Positions 18,164-27,041 are shown, counted from the first letter of the stretch. The stretch: DNA of 64,000 nucleotides from Blastomonas sp. (GCF_030373265.1 NZ_JAUCZC010000016.1:34840-98839), one strand, 5' to 3'. A program made the numbers and translations. The notes: a model not told the origin generated them from the sequence alone.

Positions 18164-18465
18164 GTCTGGCGTTCAAGTTCAATGCGGGCGTTGACCAAAG
18201 CCGGCGGGCTGGTGCCGATTGCATCGGCAGCGGCAACCAGATCGGCCTCGTGCCCCTCGAGATAGCGGACGAATTCCGCCAGAATTCTGGGGTTCGAGGC
18301 GCCCTGGCGCAGATCGTCGACGGTCATTCCGGTAAGTGACAGCAACCGGTCGGCGCGCTCACCGTCGCCCAGCAGCCAGGATAGCGCCATCAGCGCCATC
18401 GTCGCAGGATCATTGGGCTGACCCCGGTCTGCCCTGATTGTGTCTGGCCTGATTGTGTCGGTCAC
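18160..18465 (-). CDS. DUF3572 family protein
   Basis: A 101-residue soluble, mainly helical protein. The segment ALMALSWLLGDGERADRLLSL followed by GMTVDDLRQGASNPRILAEF is characteristic of DUF3572, a small alphaproteobacterial family without an assigned function. A short degenerate repeat (TIRPDTIRAD) lies at the N-terminus. It is divergent from divK, with 75 bp between the two starts, an arrangement I recall from sphingomonad genomes. It leads the leftward operon with the HAD, RidA and GDPD genes. Confidence 0.8.
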   Translation of the reverse strand: MTDTIRPDTIRADRGQPNDPATMALMALSWLLGDGERADRLLSLTGMTVDDLRQGASNPRILAEFVRYLEGHEADLVAAADAIGTSPPALVNARIELERQT

Positions 18466-18540
18466 GGCTTTGGCCTACATCCACGTTCTGGTGAATAACG
18501 TCCGGCGCCTCGCGCGTCGGCAATTTGGATAAGCGGTTCA

Positions 18541-18903
18541 GTGGCAAAAAGAGTGCTGGTTGTCGAGGACAACGACCTCAATCGCAAACTTTTCTGCGAT
18601 CTCCTCACCGCGCACGGCTTTGCCGTCGAGGGGCTGGCGGATGGCCGCGAGGTTATGGAGCGTGCACGTCAGTTCGTGCCCGGATTGATTATCATGGATA
18701 TCCAGTTGCCCCACATCAGCGGGCTCGAACTGATCGAGGCGATCAAGGCCGATCGCGACCTGCGGCTGATCCCGATCATGGCGGTCACCGCGTATGCGGG
18801 CAAGGGCGACGAAGACCGGATCCGCGACGCCGGCGCCGAGGGCTATGTGTCCAAGCCGGTGTCGATCGGGCCGTTCATGGCGGCGGTGAACGCGCTCGTG
18901 TAA
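18541..18903 (+). CDS. divK: Single-domain response regulator DivK
   Basis: A 120-residue stand-alone receiver domain. VVEDNDLNRKLFCDLL, the phospho-acceptor Asp53 in IIMDIQLPHISGLE, AVTAYAGKGDEDRIRDAG and the conserved Lys in YVSKPVS match Caulobacter DivK closely. DivK controls cell polarity and, through the CckA pathway, CtrA. The start is GTG 18541, with no strong ribosome-binding site. Unlike Caulobacter, no pleD follows; a convergent thiolase gene does. Confidence 0.9.
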   Translation: MAKRVLVVEDNDLNRKLFCDLLTAHGFAVEGLADGREVMERARQFVPGLIIMDIQLPHISGLELIEAIKADRDLRLIPIMAVTAYAGKGDEDRIRDAGAEGYVSKPVSIGPFMAAVNALV

Positions 18904-18931
18904 AGCGCGCTCACCGGGCCGAAGTTCAGTT

Positions 18932-20179
18932 TCAGATACGCTCGATGATGATCGCAGGGGCCATGCCGCCCGCAGCGCACATCGTAATGAGGCCATAGCG
19001 GCCACCCGAACGTTCCAACTCGTCAAGCGCGGTGCCGATCAGCATCGATCCGGTCGCGCCGATCGGATGTCCCAGCGCCATCGCGCCGCCGTTGATGTTG
19101 ACCTTTTCGCGGTCGAGATCGAGATCGCGGATGAATTTCTCCGCCACCACCGAAAACGCCTCGTTGATTTCCCACACGTCGATGTCGTCCTTGGTCAGGC
19201 CTGCGCGCTCCAACGCCTTCTTCGCCGCGGGGACGGGGGCGTTGAGCATCAGCGTTGGGTCATCGCCCATGTTGACATAGGTGACGATGCGCGCGCGCGG
19301 CTTTAGCCCGTGCTTGTCGGCATACTCCTTCGAGGCGATCAGCACCGCTGCTGCACCATCGACCACGCCCGAGCTGTTGCCCGCGTGGTGGACGTGCTCG
19401 ATCGTCAGGTCGGGATAGCGCCGATTGATCTGCTTGCGGAAGGTCGTGCCGCCGATCTCGAAATCGGCCAGCGCGGTGAACGCGGGCTTGAGCCCGGCAA
19501 GGCTCTCGGCGGTGGTTTCGGGGCGCGGGAACTCCTCGCGGTCGAGCGCGACCGAGCCATCGGGATTGTGCACCGGCACCACCGACTTGTCGAAACGGCC
19601 CTCGGCGATCGCGCGCGCCGCACGCTGCTGGCTGACCAGAGCGAGCGCATCCAACGCTTCGCGCGAAATGCCCTCGATCGAGGCGATCGCATCGCCGCAC
19701 ACGCCCTGGTGCGACTGCGGGTGCAGTTCGTCGAGCGCAGGGTTGTGCGATCCCATCAGCGGCGGCGGCATGCCGGCGTTCGCTTCGGCTGCGCCCACGG
19801 TCTGGGTGTAGCTCATCATCTCGGTGCCGCCCGCGATCACGCAGTCTTCCATGCCCGACATCACCGATGCCGTCGCCATGTTGACCGAGGTGATGCCGCC
19901 GCCGCAGAAGCGGTCGAGCGTCACGCCGCTGGCCTTGACATCATAGCCTGCCGCGAGCGCGGCCATGCGGCCAAGGTCGCCGCCCTGCTTGCCCTTCTGG
20001 GTCGAGGTCGACCACACGATATCGTCGACGGTCGCGGTGTCGAGGTGGTTGCGGTCCTTGATCGCCTTGAGCACGGTCGCGGCAAGGTCCTGCGGATGCA
20101 GGTGCGACAGCGCGCCCTTGCCGGGCTTGCCGACCCCACGCGGGGTGCGGACAGCGTCGATGATATAGGCGTCGGCCAT
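18932..20179 (-). CDS. Acetyl-CoA C-acyltransferase (thiolase)
   Basis: A 415-residue thiolase that makes or cleaves 3-ketoacyl-CoA. The nucleophilic cysteine is Cys92 in DRFCGGGITS. The C-terminal catalytic blocks are NEAFSVVAEKF, NGGAMALGHPIGATGSM (His) and the second active Cys in TMCAAGGMAPAIIIE. The MADAYIIDAVRTPRG start is standard. A FadA-like beta-oxidation role is likely, but the chain length cannot be read. A 22-bp palindrome 25 bp before the ATG suggests control by a TetR-type repressor. Confidence 0.92.
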   Translation of the reverse strand: MADAYIIDAVRTPRGVGKPGKGALSHLHPQDLAATVLKAIKDRNHLDTATVDDIVWSTSTQKGKQGGDLGRMAALAAGYDVKASGVTLDRFCGGGITSVNMATASVMSGMEDCVIAGGTEMMSYTQTVGAAEANAGMPPPLMGSHNPALDELHPQSHQGVCGDAIASIEGISREALDALALVSQQRAARAIAEGRFDKSVVPVHNPDGSVALDREEFPRPETTAESLAGLKPAFTALADFEIGGTTFRKQINRRYPDLTIEHVHHAGNSSGVVDGAAAVLIASKEYADKHGLKPRARIVTYVNMGDDPTLMLNAPVPAAKKALERAGLTKDDIDVWEINEAFSVVAEKFIRDLDLDREKVNINGGAMALGHPIGATGSMLIGTALDELERSGGRYGLITMCAAGGMAPAIIIERI

Positions 20180-20203
20180 GCAGGTATCCTCTCGGGCTTC
20201 GTT

Positions 20204-20225
20204 GGTTTAACCGATCAGTTAAACC
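20204..20225. promoter_or_regulatory. Palindromic operator upstream of the thiolase gene
   Basis: A 22-bp near-perfect palindrome with arms GGTTTAAC and GTTAAACC around a 6-bp centre CGATCA, located 25-46 bp upstream of the thiolase start. The size and symmetry suit a TetR-family repressor, many of which control fatty-acid degradation genes. No TetR gene is in the window, so the regulator is unknown. Confidence 0.5.
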
Positions 20226-20247
20226 ATCCCCGGGACGCCAGCAAGCG

Positions 20248-22113
20248 TCAATTCAGCGCTTCGAGCTTCTCGTTGTTTTCAAGCCACGTCGCCTCGGCTG
20301 CGGCAAGCTCGTCGCCCAGCCGCGCGCGCTGGCGGGCCAGTTCGCTCATCGTCAGCTTGGCGTGCTCGGGCTTGGCCGAAGAAGGGTCGAACATCGCGCG
20401 GTCGAGGTCGGAACACTGCGCCTGAAGTTCGGCGACGGCCTTTTCGGCTGCCTTGACCTTGTTCTCGACCTTGCGGACCTGATCGCGGTGGAAGGCGTCG
20501 GCCTTCTTGTCCTTCTTGGACATCTTGGGCTTGGGCTCGCCCTTGGGCTGGTTGATGCCCAGCACGAAGTCCATGTAATCGCGCATCGAGCCGTTGTATT
20601 CGGTCGCGGTGCCGGCATCGACCAGCACCAGCCGGTCGGCGGTCAGCTCGACCATGTGGCGGTCATGGCTGATCAGGATCACCGCGCCGTCATATTCGTT
20701 GAGCGCCTGCACCAAAGCCTCGCGCGCATCGACATCCAAGTGGTTGGTCGGTTCGTCGAGGATCAGCAGGTGCGGGGCATCGCGGGTGATCAGCGCCAGC
20801 GCCAGCCGCGCGCGCTCGCCGCCCGACAGGGTGCCGACGCTCGACATCGCGCGGTTGCCCGAGAAGCCGAAGCGGCCGAGTTGCGCGCGCACGGCTGCAG
20901 GCGTCTTGCCCTTCATCGCGCGGGTCATCTGTTCGAGCGGGGTGCTGTCGCTTTCGAGTTCTTCGACCTGATACTGGGTAAAATAGCCGATCTGCATCTT
21001 GCCCGCGGTATCCATCGCACCTTCGAGCGGCGGCAGCTGGGCTGCGAGCAGCCGTGCGAGCGTGGTCTTGCCGTTGCCGTTGCGCCCCAAGAGCGCGATC
21101 CGGTCGTCGGGATCGATCCGCAGGTTCAGCCGCCGCAGGATCGGCGTGTCCGCGCTATAGCCGACCGCGGCCAGATCGAGCGTGATCAGCGGGGGCTTGA
21201 GCTCGGAAGGGCTGGGGAAGTCGAAGGTCAGGCTCGGATCTTCCATCAGCGCGGTGATCGGCTGCATCTTGGCGAGCATCTTGGCGCGTGACTGCGCCTG
21301 CTTGGCGGTCGAGGCGCGGGCGCTGTTGCGCGCGACGTAATCCTGCAACTTGGCGCGCTGGGCATCCTGCGACAGCTTGGCGGCGGCGAGCTGCGCGGCG
21401 CGTTCGGCGCGCTGGCGCTCGAAGCTGTCATAGCCGCCGGGATAGAGCGTCACCTTGCCGCCCTGCAGGTGCAGGATGTGGTCGACGACGTTGTTGAGCA
21501 AATCGCGCTCGTGGCTGATGACGATCAGCGTGGCGGGGTACGCCTTGAGGAAGTTTTCGAGCCACAAGGTCGCTTCGAGATCGAGGTGGTTCGAGGGCTC
21601 GTCGAGCAGCAGCACGTCGGGCTGCGAGAACAGCAGCGCACCCAAAGCGACGCGCATCTTCCAGCCGCCCGAAAAGCTGTCGAGCGGGCGGTTCTGCATC
21701 TCGTCGTCGAAGCCGAGGCCGGTGAGAATGATCGCCGCGCGCGAAGGCGCGCTATAGGCATCGATCGCGAGCAACCGATCATGGACATCGCCCAGCCGGT
21801 CGGGATCGGTGCAGGTTTCGGCCTCTTCGAGCAGGCTGGTGCGCTCGACATCGGCGGCGAGCACGGTCTCGAGCGGGGTCATCGCGCCGTGCGGGGCTTC
21901 CTGTGCGATATAGCCCAGTTTGGCGAGGCGTGGCATGTCGATCTCGCCGTCATCGGGCTCGAGTTCGCCGATCATCACCTTCATCAGCGTGGACTTGCCC
22001 GCGCCGTTGCGCCCGATCAGGCCGATACGGCCGCCAGGGGGAATGGACGCGGTTGCGCCGTCGAGGATCGTGCGGCCACCCAGCCGGACGGTGATGTTGT
22101 TCATTGCGAGCAT
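20248..22113 (-). CDS. ABC-F family ATPase
   Basis: Soluble tandem ABC ATPase of the ABC-F type, a class that acts on ribosomes in translation or antibiotic protection. The two nucleotide-binding domains have Walker A GRNGAGKST and GRNGNGKTT, signatures SGGWKMR and LSGGERARLAL, and Walker B LLLDEPSNHLD and LILDEPTNHLD. They are joined by a charged linker (about 240-290), and a lysine-rich coiled-coil tail lies at about 520-621. MLAMNNITVRLGG at 22113 is the usual start. It most resembles Uup/YheS-like members, and there is no transmembrane partner. Confidence 0.92.
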   Translation of the reverse strand: MLAMNNITVRLGGRTILDGATASIPPGGRIGLIGRNGAGKSTLMKVMIGELEPDDGEIDMPRLAKLGYIAQEAPHGAMTPLETVLAADVERTSLLEEAETCTDPDRLGDVHDRLLAIDAYSAPSRAAIILTGLGFDDEMQNRPLDSFSGGWKMRVALGALLFSQPDVLLLDEPSNHLDLEATLWLENFLKAYPATLIVISHERDLLNNVVDHILHLQGGKVTLYPGGYDSFERQRAERAAQLAAAKLSQDAQRAKLQDYVARNSARASTAKQAQSRAKMLAKMQPITALMEDPSLTFDFPSPSELKPPLITLDLAAVGYSADTPILRRLNLRIDPDDRIALLGRNGNGKTTLARLLAAQLPPLEGAMDTAGKMQIGYFTQYQVEELESDSTPLEQMTRAMKGKTPAAVRAQLGRFGFSGNRAMSSVGTLSGGERARLALALITRDAPHLLILDEPTNHLDVDAREALVQALNEYDGAVILISHDRHMVELTADRLVLVDAGTATEYNGSMRDYMDFVLGINQPKGEPKPKMSKKDKKADAFHRDQVRKVENKVKAAEKAVAELQAQCSDLDRAMFDPSSAKPEHAKLTMSELARQRARLGDELAAAEATWLENNEKLEALN

Positions 22114-22301
22114 GCACGCGCGCCTATCAGGGCGCGGCGCATTAGCCAAGCGGGGCGTTGCTGCGATGCAGCGAAAACGTTGCCAAAACCCCTATCAGCT
22201 TGCGCGCGGATGAACGCTCGGCCCCATCTGATACACTTTGCGACACTTTTGCCGGTGATCCGGCATAGCTGTGCGACATTGGACTCCTAAAACGGTTCTC
22301 A

Positions 22302-22358
22302 AGGAAGTCGTTCCGGTCCCCAATTTCCCCCTTTGCAGCGGGGCTGGGGCGACTTCCT
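22302..22358. promoter_or_regulatory. Leader hairpin upstream of the EF-hand gene
   Basis: Exact inverted arms AGGAAGTCG (22302-22310) and CGACTTCCT (22350-22358) enclose a further CCCC/GGGG stem. The hairpin ends 33 bp before the EF-hand start codon, so it probably forms in the 5' untranslated RNA. It could be a stabilising or regulatory structure, or a relic of the intergenic repeat family. The rest of the 278-bp divergent gap (22114-22391) shows nothing recognisable. Confidence 0.5.
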
Positions 22359-22391
22359 CCGATTTGGAAACGAACCACAAAGGAATACCCC

Positions 22392-23003
22392 ATGAAGAAG
22401 ACCCTTATAGCAGGTGCCGCTCTCGCCGCGATGCTCACTGGCAGCATGGCCATTGCCCAGCCGGGCGGCGGCAAGATGCGCGGCCCGGATGCCAATCAGG
22501 ACGGCGTGATCACCGAAGCCGAGGTCCGCGGCCATGCGCGCGAGCGCTTTGCCAAGATGGACGTCAACAACGACGGCAAGATCGACAAGGCCGACCGTGA
22601 AGCCCGTCAGGCCGAGCGCTTCAAGAAGCTCGACACCGACGGAAACGGTCAGATCAGCCAGGCCGAAATGACCGCAGCGCGCGAAGCCCGTGAAGCCAAG
22701 CGCGGTGAGCGCATGGCGCAGCGTGGCACCGAGGCCAAGCCGGGCGAGACGCGCGGTGGACCCGGCGGCAAATGGCGCGGCAAGCGCGGCGGTGGCGGCG
22801 AAGGCATGCAGCGCGGCATGATGCGGATGGACACCAACAAGGACGGCGCGATCTCGCTGGCCGAGTTCGAAGCCGCCGCAGTCGAGCGCTTCAAGCGCCA
22901 GGACACCAACAACGACGGCCAGGTGACCAAGGCCGAACGCGACGCTGCGCGCGAAGCGATGAAGCAGCGCTGGCAGGAAAAGCGCGCTGCTCCCGAGGGC
23001 TGA
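22392..23003 (+). CDS. Secreted EF-hand calcium-binding protein
   Basis: A 203-residue exported protein with a signal peptide (KKTLIAGAALAAMLTGSMAIAQ). Five EF-hand-like loops can be read: DANQDGVITEAE, DVNNDGKIDKAD, DTDGNGQISQAE, DTNKDGAISLAE and DTNNDGQVTKAE. A basic, glycine-rich linker (about 105-140) separates loops three and four. The loops hold the usual Asp/Asn ligands, so calcium binding is likely. It is followed by a strong hairpin terminator and then by a two-component system, which may or may not be related. Confidence 0.9.
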   Translation: MKKTLIAGAALAAMLTGSMAIAQPGGGKMRGPDANQDGVITEAEVRGHARERFAKMDVNNDGKIDKADREARQAERFKKLDTDGNGQISQAEMTAAREAREAKRGERMAQRGTEAKPGETRGGPGGKWRGKRGGGGEGMQRGMMRMDTNKDGAISLAEFEAAAVERFKRQDTNNDGQVTKAERDAAREAMKQRWQEKRAAPEG

Positions 23004-23023
23004 TCCAGCCTTGATCCGACCTT

Positions 23024-23061
23024 CCGGCCCCGGTGCAGGTTCCCCGCTGCACCGGGGCCGG
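23024..23061 (+). terminator. Rho-independent-like terminator after the EF-hand gene
   Basis: A perfect 15-bp GC-rich stem (23024-23038 paired with 23047-23061; arms begin CCGGCCCC and end GGGGCCGG) with an 8-nt loop, followed by TTGCCTTTG. It starts 21 bp after the EF-hand stop codon. The U-tract is weak, as is common in high-GC genomes. Confidence 0.75.
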
Positions 23062-23100
23062 TTGCCTTTGCCCCCCGCAACCGGCACATGCTGAATTGAT

Positions 23101-23835
23101 ATGAACGAACCCGTCCACATCCTGCTCGTCGATGACGAACCGTCTTTGCGCGAACCTCTGGCCGAATATCTCGTCGGGCAGGGCTTCGACGTGACCGAGG
23201 CAGGTGATGCCGCCAGGGCGCGGACGTTGATGCGCGACCAGCGCTTTTCCATCCTGCTGCTCGATATCATGATGCCCGGCGAGGATGGCCTGAGCCTGTG
23301 CCGCCATGTCGCGGCGCAATCCGAAATTCCGGTCATCCTGCTCACCGCGAAGGGCGAGGCGATGGACCGGATCATCGGATTGGAAATCGGCGCGGATGAC
23401 TATGTCGTCAAACCCTTCGACCCGCGCGAACTGGTGGCGCGGATCAAGACCGTGCTGCGCCGCGCTTCGCGGTCCCCGCAAGCGCTCGAGGAAGACGTGC
23501 AGGGCTTCGAGTTCGACGGCTGGACGCTCGACACCGTCAAGCGCCGCCTGATCGATCCCGATGGCGCGCTCGTCCCGATCTCCACCGCCGAATTCAAGCT
23601 GCTCCAGGTGTTCGCCGAACATGCAGGGCACGTGCTCAACCGCGACCAGTTGCTCGATCTCGCGCATGGCCGCGAGGCGCATCTGTTCGATCGTGCGATT
23701 GACAACCAGATCAGCCGTCTGCGCAAGAAGGTCGAGGTCGACAACCGCAGTCCCAAGCTGATCAAGACCGTATGGGGCGGCGGCTACACGCTCGCCGCCA
23801 AGGTGCGCCGTCTGGCCAGCCCCGATACGCCATGA
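23101..23835 (+). CDS. OmpR-family response regulator
   Basis: Two-component transcription regulator of 244 residues. The receiver domain has the acidic pocket VDDEP, phospho-acceptor Asp55 in LLLDIMMPGEDG, the LLTAKGE switch and the conserved Lys in DDYVVKPFDPREL. The C-terminal winged-helix domain (about 140-235) includes ISTAEFKLLQVF, IDNQISRLRKKVE and KTVWGGGYTLAA, typical of OmpR/PhoB. It overlaps the kinase gene by ATGA, so the two are partners. The stimulus is unknown. Confidence 0.94.
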   Translation: MNEPVHILLVDDEPSLREPLAEYLVGQGFDVTEAGDAARARTLMRDQRFSILLLDIMMPGEDGLSLCRHVAAQSEIPVILLTAKGEAMDRIIGLEIGADDYVVKPFDPRELVARIKTVLRRASRSPQALEEDVQGFEFDGWTLDTVKRRLIDPDGALVPISTAEFKLLQVFAEHAGHVLNRDQLLDLAHGREAHLFDRAIDNQISRLRKKVEVDNRSPKLIKTVWGGGYTLAAKVRRLASPDTP

Positions 23836-25253
23836 CCATTGTAAAGCGGCCGAGTTTGAAGAGCCTGTGGCCGTCCAGCCTGGCCGGCCGCCTGCTCGTG
23901 ACCATCGCGCTCGCGCTGCTGGTCGGGCAGTTGCTCAACGGCGTGCTGCTGGTGCGCGCGCAGCGAGCGCAGGCGATGGACCGGGTTGCGGCCGAGGCTG
24001 CGGTCCGGCTGATCGCAGCGACCGACCGGATCGAGGCGGGTCGCCCGCTGCGCGAGCGAAGGCTCGGGCGGATGAACCGCGCGCCCGGGCTCAGGCTGCG
24101 CCGCACCGACCTGACACCCGCCAACCCGCTCAAGCCGGGAATGCGGGCGTTGCCTCAACTTGAGGAACGACTCGACGCGATCCTGCCGAGCTATGGCGTG
24201 GAGTATCGCCAGATCGATGCCGCCGCCATGGCGGCCCCGCCACGGCCGCAGCGGATGGCGCGGCTGTCGGCGGAAATTGGCGGGCGCGGAGACGCGGAAA
24301 TCCGCCAATTGGCGCTGATCGCGATCGAGCGCCCGGACGGCCAATGGCTGAGCGTCGGGGTCCCCGTGCCCGAGGCGTCGAGCCGCGTCGGCGCGACGAT
24401 CATCTTTCAAACGGTGGTGCTGTATCTGGTGATGCTGGTGCCTTTGGTGTGGCTGACCCGACGGATCGCCCGGTCGATGGGGGCATTGCGCGATGGCGTC
24501 GCGCAGTTCGAGCAGACCCAGCAGGCGCAGCCGATCGAGCCCTCGGGCCCCAGCGACCTTGCCGACCTGACGCGATCATTCAACGCGATGAGCGCGCGGA
24601 TCGCCGCGATGCTCAACGAGAAGGACGTGATGCTCGGCGCGATCGGGCATGATCTCAAGACGCCGCTTGCAGCCTTGCGGGTCCGCGTAGAATCGGTGCC
24701 CGACGACCGCCAGCGCGGACGCATGGTCGCGAGCATCGACGATATCACCCGCACGCTCGACGACATCCTGTCGCTGGCGCGGATCGGACGCACCGGCGAG
24801 GCGCCCGAGCCGGTCAATCTGGGCGCCTTGGTCGAGATGATCGCCGACGAATATCGCGATCTGGGGCAGGACGTCGAACTGGCCGATTGCGAGCGGATTG
24901 TCGCGCCGCTGCAGCTCACCTGGATCCGCCGCGCGTTGCGCAACGTCATCGGCAACGCTGTGCGCTATGGGACGCGCGCGCGGATCAGCGTTGCGCGGCA
25001 GGCGTCGTCTGTTTCGATCACGATCGACGACGACGGGCCTGGCATCGCCGACGACCAGATCGAACGGATGTTCGAACCTTTCACCCGGTTGGAAGCCTCG
25101 CGCAACATGGCGACCGGCGGCACGGGTCTGGGCCTGACGCTCGCCCGCGCGGTCGCGCACCAGCATGGCGGTACGCTGACGGTGCAGAACCGGCGCGGTG
25201 CGGACGGTGCGGTCGAAGGGCTGCGCGCGGTGCTGACGCTGCCGGTGGGGTGA
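23832..25253 (+). CDS. Sensor histidine kinase
   Basis: Membrane-bound partner of the preceding regulator, 473 residues from ATG 23832. Transmembrane helix 1 (about 16-38, LVTIALALLVGQLLNGVLL) and helix 2 (about 195-215) flank a periplasmic domain. HAMP, HisKA and HATPase domains follow. The H-box is AIGHDLKTPLAAL with His273, the N-box region is NVIGNAVRYG, and the G-boxes are DDDGPGI and GGTGLGLTLARAV, so the kinase appears active. The periplasmic sensor is Arg/Pro-rich with no recognised fold. Confidence 0.93.
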   Translation: MTIVKRPSLKSLWPSSLAGRLLVTIALALLVGQLLNGVLLVRAQRAQAMDRVAAEAAVRLIAATDRIEAGRPLRERRLGRMNRAPGLRLRRTDLTPANPLKPGMRALPQLEERLDAILPSYGVEYRQIDAAAMAAPPRPQRMARLSAEIGGRGDAEIRQLALIAIERPDGQWLSVGVPVPEASSRVGATIIFQTVVLYLVMLVPLVWLTRRIARSMGALRDGVAQFEQTQQAQPIEPSGPSDLADLTRSFNAMSARIAAMLNEKDVMLGAIGHDLKTPLAALRVRVESVPDDRQRGRMVASIDDITRTLDDILSLARIGRTGEAPEPVNLGALVEMIADEYRDLGQDVELADCERIVAPLQLTWIRRALRNVIGNAVRYGTRARISVARQASSVSITIDDDGPGIADDQIERMFEPFTRLEASRNMATGGTGLGLTLARAVAHQHGGTLTVQNRRGADGAVEGLRAVLTLPVG

Positions 25254-25263
25254 GGCGTTGTGG

Positions 25264-25389
25264 ACGTCCCTCGACTTCGCTCGGGATAGGCGGGGTGGGG
25301 GTGTTTGGCATTTTGATGGCTAGCCTGTACGTACTATACCTGTCCGCTAAAGCCCCCCTCCCGTGTTCCCGAGCGAAGTCGAGGGACGT
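25264..25389. repeat. Element with 23-bp perfect inverted repeats before hemB
   Basis: Arms 25264-25286 and 25367-25389 are exact inverted copies (23 bp, containing CTCGACTTCGCTCGGGA) around 80 bp of spacer. The motif is a frequent sphingomonad intergenic repeat. The spacer contains TTGATG and TATACC 16 bp apart, a possible but weak promoter for hemB. The arms also could terminate the kinase transcript. No gene is seen in 25254-25465. Confidence 0.7.
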
Positions 25390-25465
25390 TGCGCCTCCCG
25401 TGCCTGATTGACCCCAGTCCGCAACACCGCTTCCCCTCGACCCAACCACCCGCTAATGCTCGGGC

Positions 25466-26479
25466 ATGACGCACACCACTCCCCCCACCGCCTATCCCGC
25501 AACCCGCCTGCGCCGCACCCGTGCGACCCGCTGGAGCAGGGAGATGGTCCGCGAAAACAGCCTGACGCCCGCCAACCTGATCTGGCCGTTGTTCGTGACC
25601 GAAGGCGAGGGCGTCGAGGAGCCGATCGGCTCGCTTCCCGGCGTGTCGCGCTGGTCGGTCGATGGCATCGTTGCTCGTGCCAAGGAGGCCGCAGAGCTTG
25701 GCATCGCGTGCATCGCGCTGTTTCCCAACACCCAGGCCGATCGCCGCAGCCAGGATGGCGCCGAAGCGCTCAACCCCGACAATCTGATGTGCCGCGCGAT
25801 CCGCGCGATCAAGGCCGAGCTTGGCGACCGGATCGGGGTGCTCACCGATGTCGCGCTCGACCCCTACACCGCGCACGGCCAGGACGGGCTGATCGACGAT
25901 GAAGGCTATGTGCTCAACGACGCCACGGTCGAGGTGCTGGTCGGCCAGGCGCTCAACCAGGCGGCGGCGGGCGCGGACATCATCGCGCCATCGGACATGA
26001 TGGATGGCCGCATCGGCGCGATCCGCGCGGCGCTTGAGGCGCACGGGCACCACAACGTCCAGATCATGAGCTATGCTGCGAAGTACGCCAGCGCGTTCTA
26101 CGGCCCGTTCCGCGATGCGGTCGGCTCGTCAGGCCTGCTCAAAGGCGACAAGAAGAGCTATCAGATGGACCCGGCCAATGCCGACGAGGCGCTGCGCGAA
26201 GTCGCGATGGACATCGCCGAGGGCGCCGACAGCGTGATGGTCAAGCCTGGCATGCCCTATCTCGATATCGCGGCCAAGGTGAAGCAGACCTTCGGGCTGC
26301 CCACCTACGCCTATATGGTCTCGGGCGAATATGCGATGATCGAGGCGATGGCGGCGGCAGGCGCGGGCGACCGCGACGCGGTGGTGCTCGAAAGCCTGCT
26401 CGCTTTCCGCCGCGCCGGGTGCAGCGGCATCCTCACCTATCACGCGCTCCACGCCGCCAAGCTGCTGGCGAAAGGCTGA
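25466..26479 (+). CDS. hemB: Delta-aminolevulinic acid dehydratase (porphobilinogen synthase)
   Basis: Condenses two 5-aminolevulinate molecules to porphobilinogen in tetrapyrrole synthesis. The 337-residue enzyme has the two active-site lysine regions, SYAAKYASAFYGPFRDA and VMVKPGMPYLDI. The metal region reads DVALDPYTAHGQDG: aspartates replace the three cysteines of zinc-dependent HemB, marking the Mg/K-responsive class found in many alphaproteobacteria. It is followed 4 bp later by the carbonic anhydrase-like gene. Confidence 0.96.
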   Translation: MTHTTPPTAYPATRLRRTRATRWSREMVRENSLTPANLIWPLFVTEGEGVEEPIGSLPGVSRWSVDGIVARAKEAAELGIACIALFPNTQADRRSQDGAEALNPDNLMCRAIRAIKAELGDRIGVLTDVALDPYTAHGQDGLIDDEGYVLNDATVEVLVGQALNQAAAGADIIAPSDMMDGRIGAIRAALEAHGHHNVQIMSYAAKYASAFYGPFRDAVGSSGLLKGDKKSYQMDPANADEALREVAMDIAEGADSVMVKPGMPYLDIAAKVKQTFGLPTYAYMVSGEYAMIEAMAAAGAGDRDAVVLESLLAFRRAGCSGILTYHALHAAKLLAKG

Positions 26480-26483
26480 CATC

Positions 26484-27041
26484 ATGCAGGACGTCTCGAT
26501 CATCAGCCTGCACGGCAAGACCCCGCGCATCCATGACAGCGCGTTCATCGCGCCGGGATGCCGCATCATCGGCGATGTCGAGATCGGCGCCGATGCCAGC
26601 ATCTGGTACAACTGCGTGATCCGCGCCGACGTCAACCGCATCGTCATCGGCGCGCGCACCAATGTGCAGGATGGCAGCATCATCCATTGCGACAGCCCGC
26701 GCCCGGGCCTGGAAGACGGTTATCCCACGCTGATCGGTGACGATGTGCTGATCGGCCATCTGGCGATGGTGCACGGCTGCGTGCTTGAAGACCGCGCGTT
26801 CGTCGGGCTGGGCTCGATCGTGATGGACGGGTGCCGTATCGGCAGCGATGCGATGCTGGCCGCCGGTGCGATGCTGACGCCGGGCAAATCGATCCCCGGC
26901 GGCCAGCTCTGGAGCGGTCGTCCTGCTCAGTTCATGCGCGATCTGCCCGAACCTGCGATCGCCGGAATGCGCGTGGGAGTTGCGCACTATGTCGAGAACG
27001 CGCGCGCCCACAAGGCGGCGCTTGACGGTTCTGTCACCTGA
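26484..27041 (+). CDS. Gamma-class carbonic anhydrase-like hexapeptide protein
   Basis: A 185-residue left-handed beta-helix protein of the YrdA/CaiE/gamma-carbonic anhydrase family. Hexapeptide turns run through GCRIIGDVEIGADASIWYN. The three metal histidines are in IIHCD, IGHLAMVHGC (two His), and the C-terminal helix ends the trimer. ATG 26484 follows hemB by 4 bp, so the two are probably one operon. Carbonic anhydrase activity is plausible but many members lack it. Confidence 0.9.
   Translation: MQDVSIISLHGKTPRIHDSAFIAPGCRIIGDVEIGADASIWYNCVIRADVNRIVIGARTNVQDGSIIHCDSPRPGLEDGYPTLIGDDVLIGHLAMVHGCVLEDRAFVGLGSIVMDGCRIGSDAMLAAGAMLTPGKSIPGGQLWSGRPAQFMRDLPEPAIAGMRVGVAHYVENARAHKAALDGSVT

Noticed and set aside
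23772..23831. Longer N-terminus of the sensor kinase
   Set aside because: The extension overlaps the response regulator gene and reads as a shadow; ATG 23832 gives the normal ATGA coupling.
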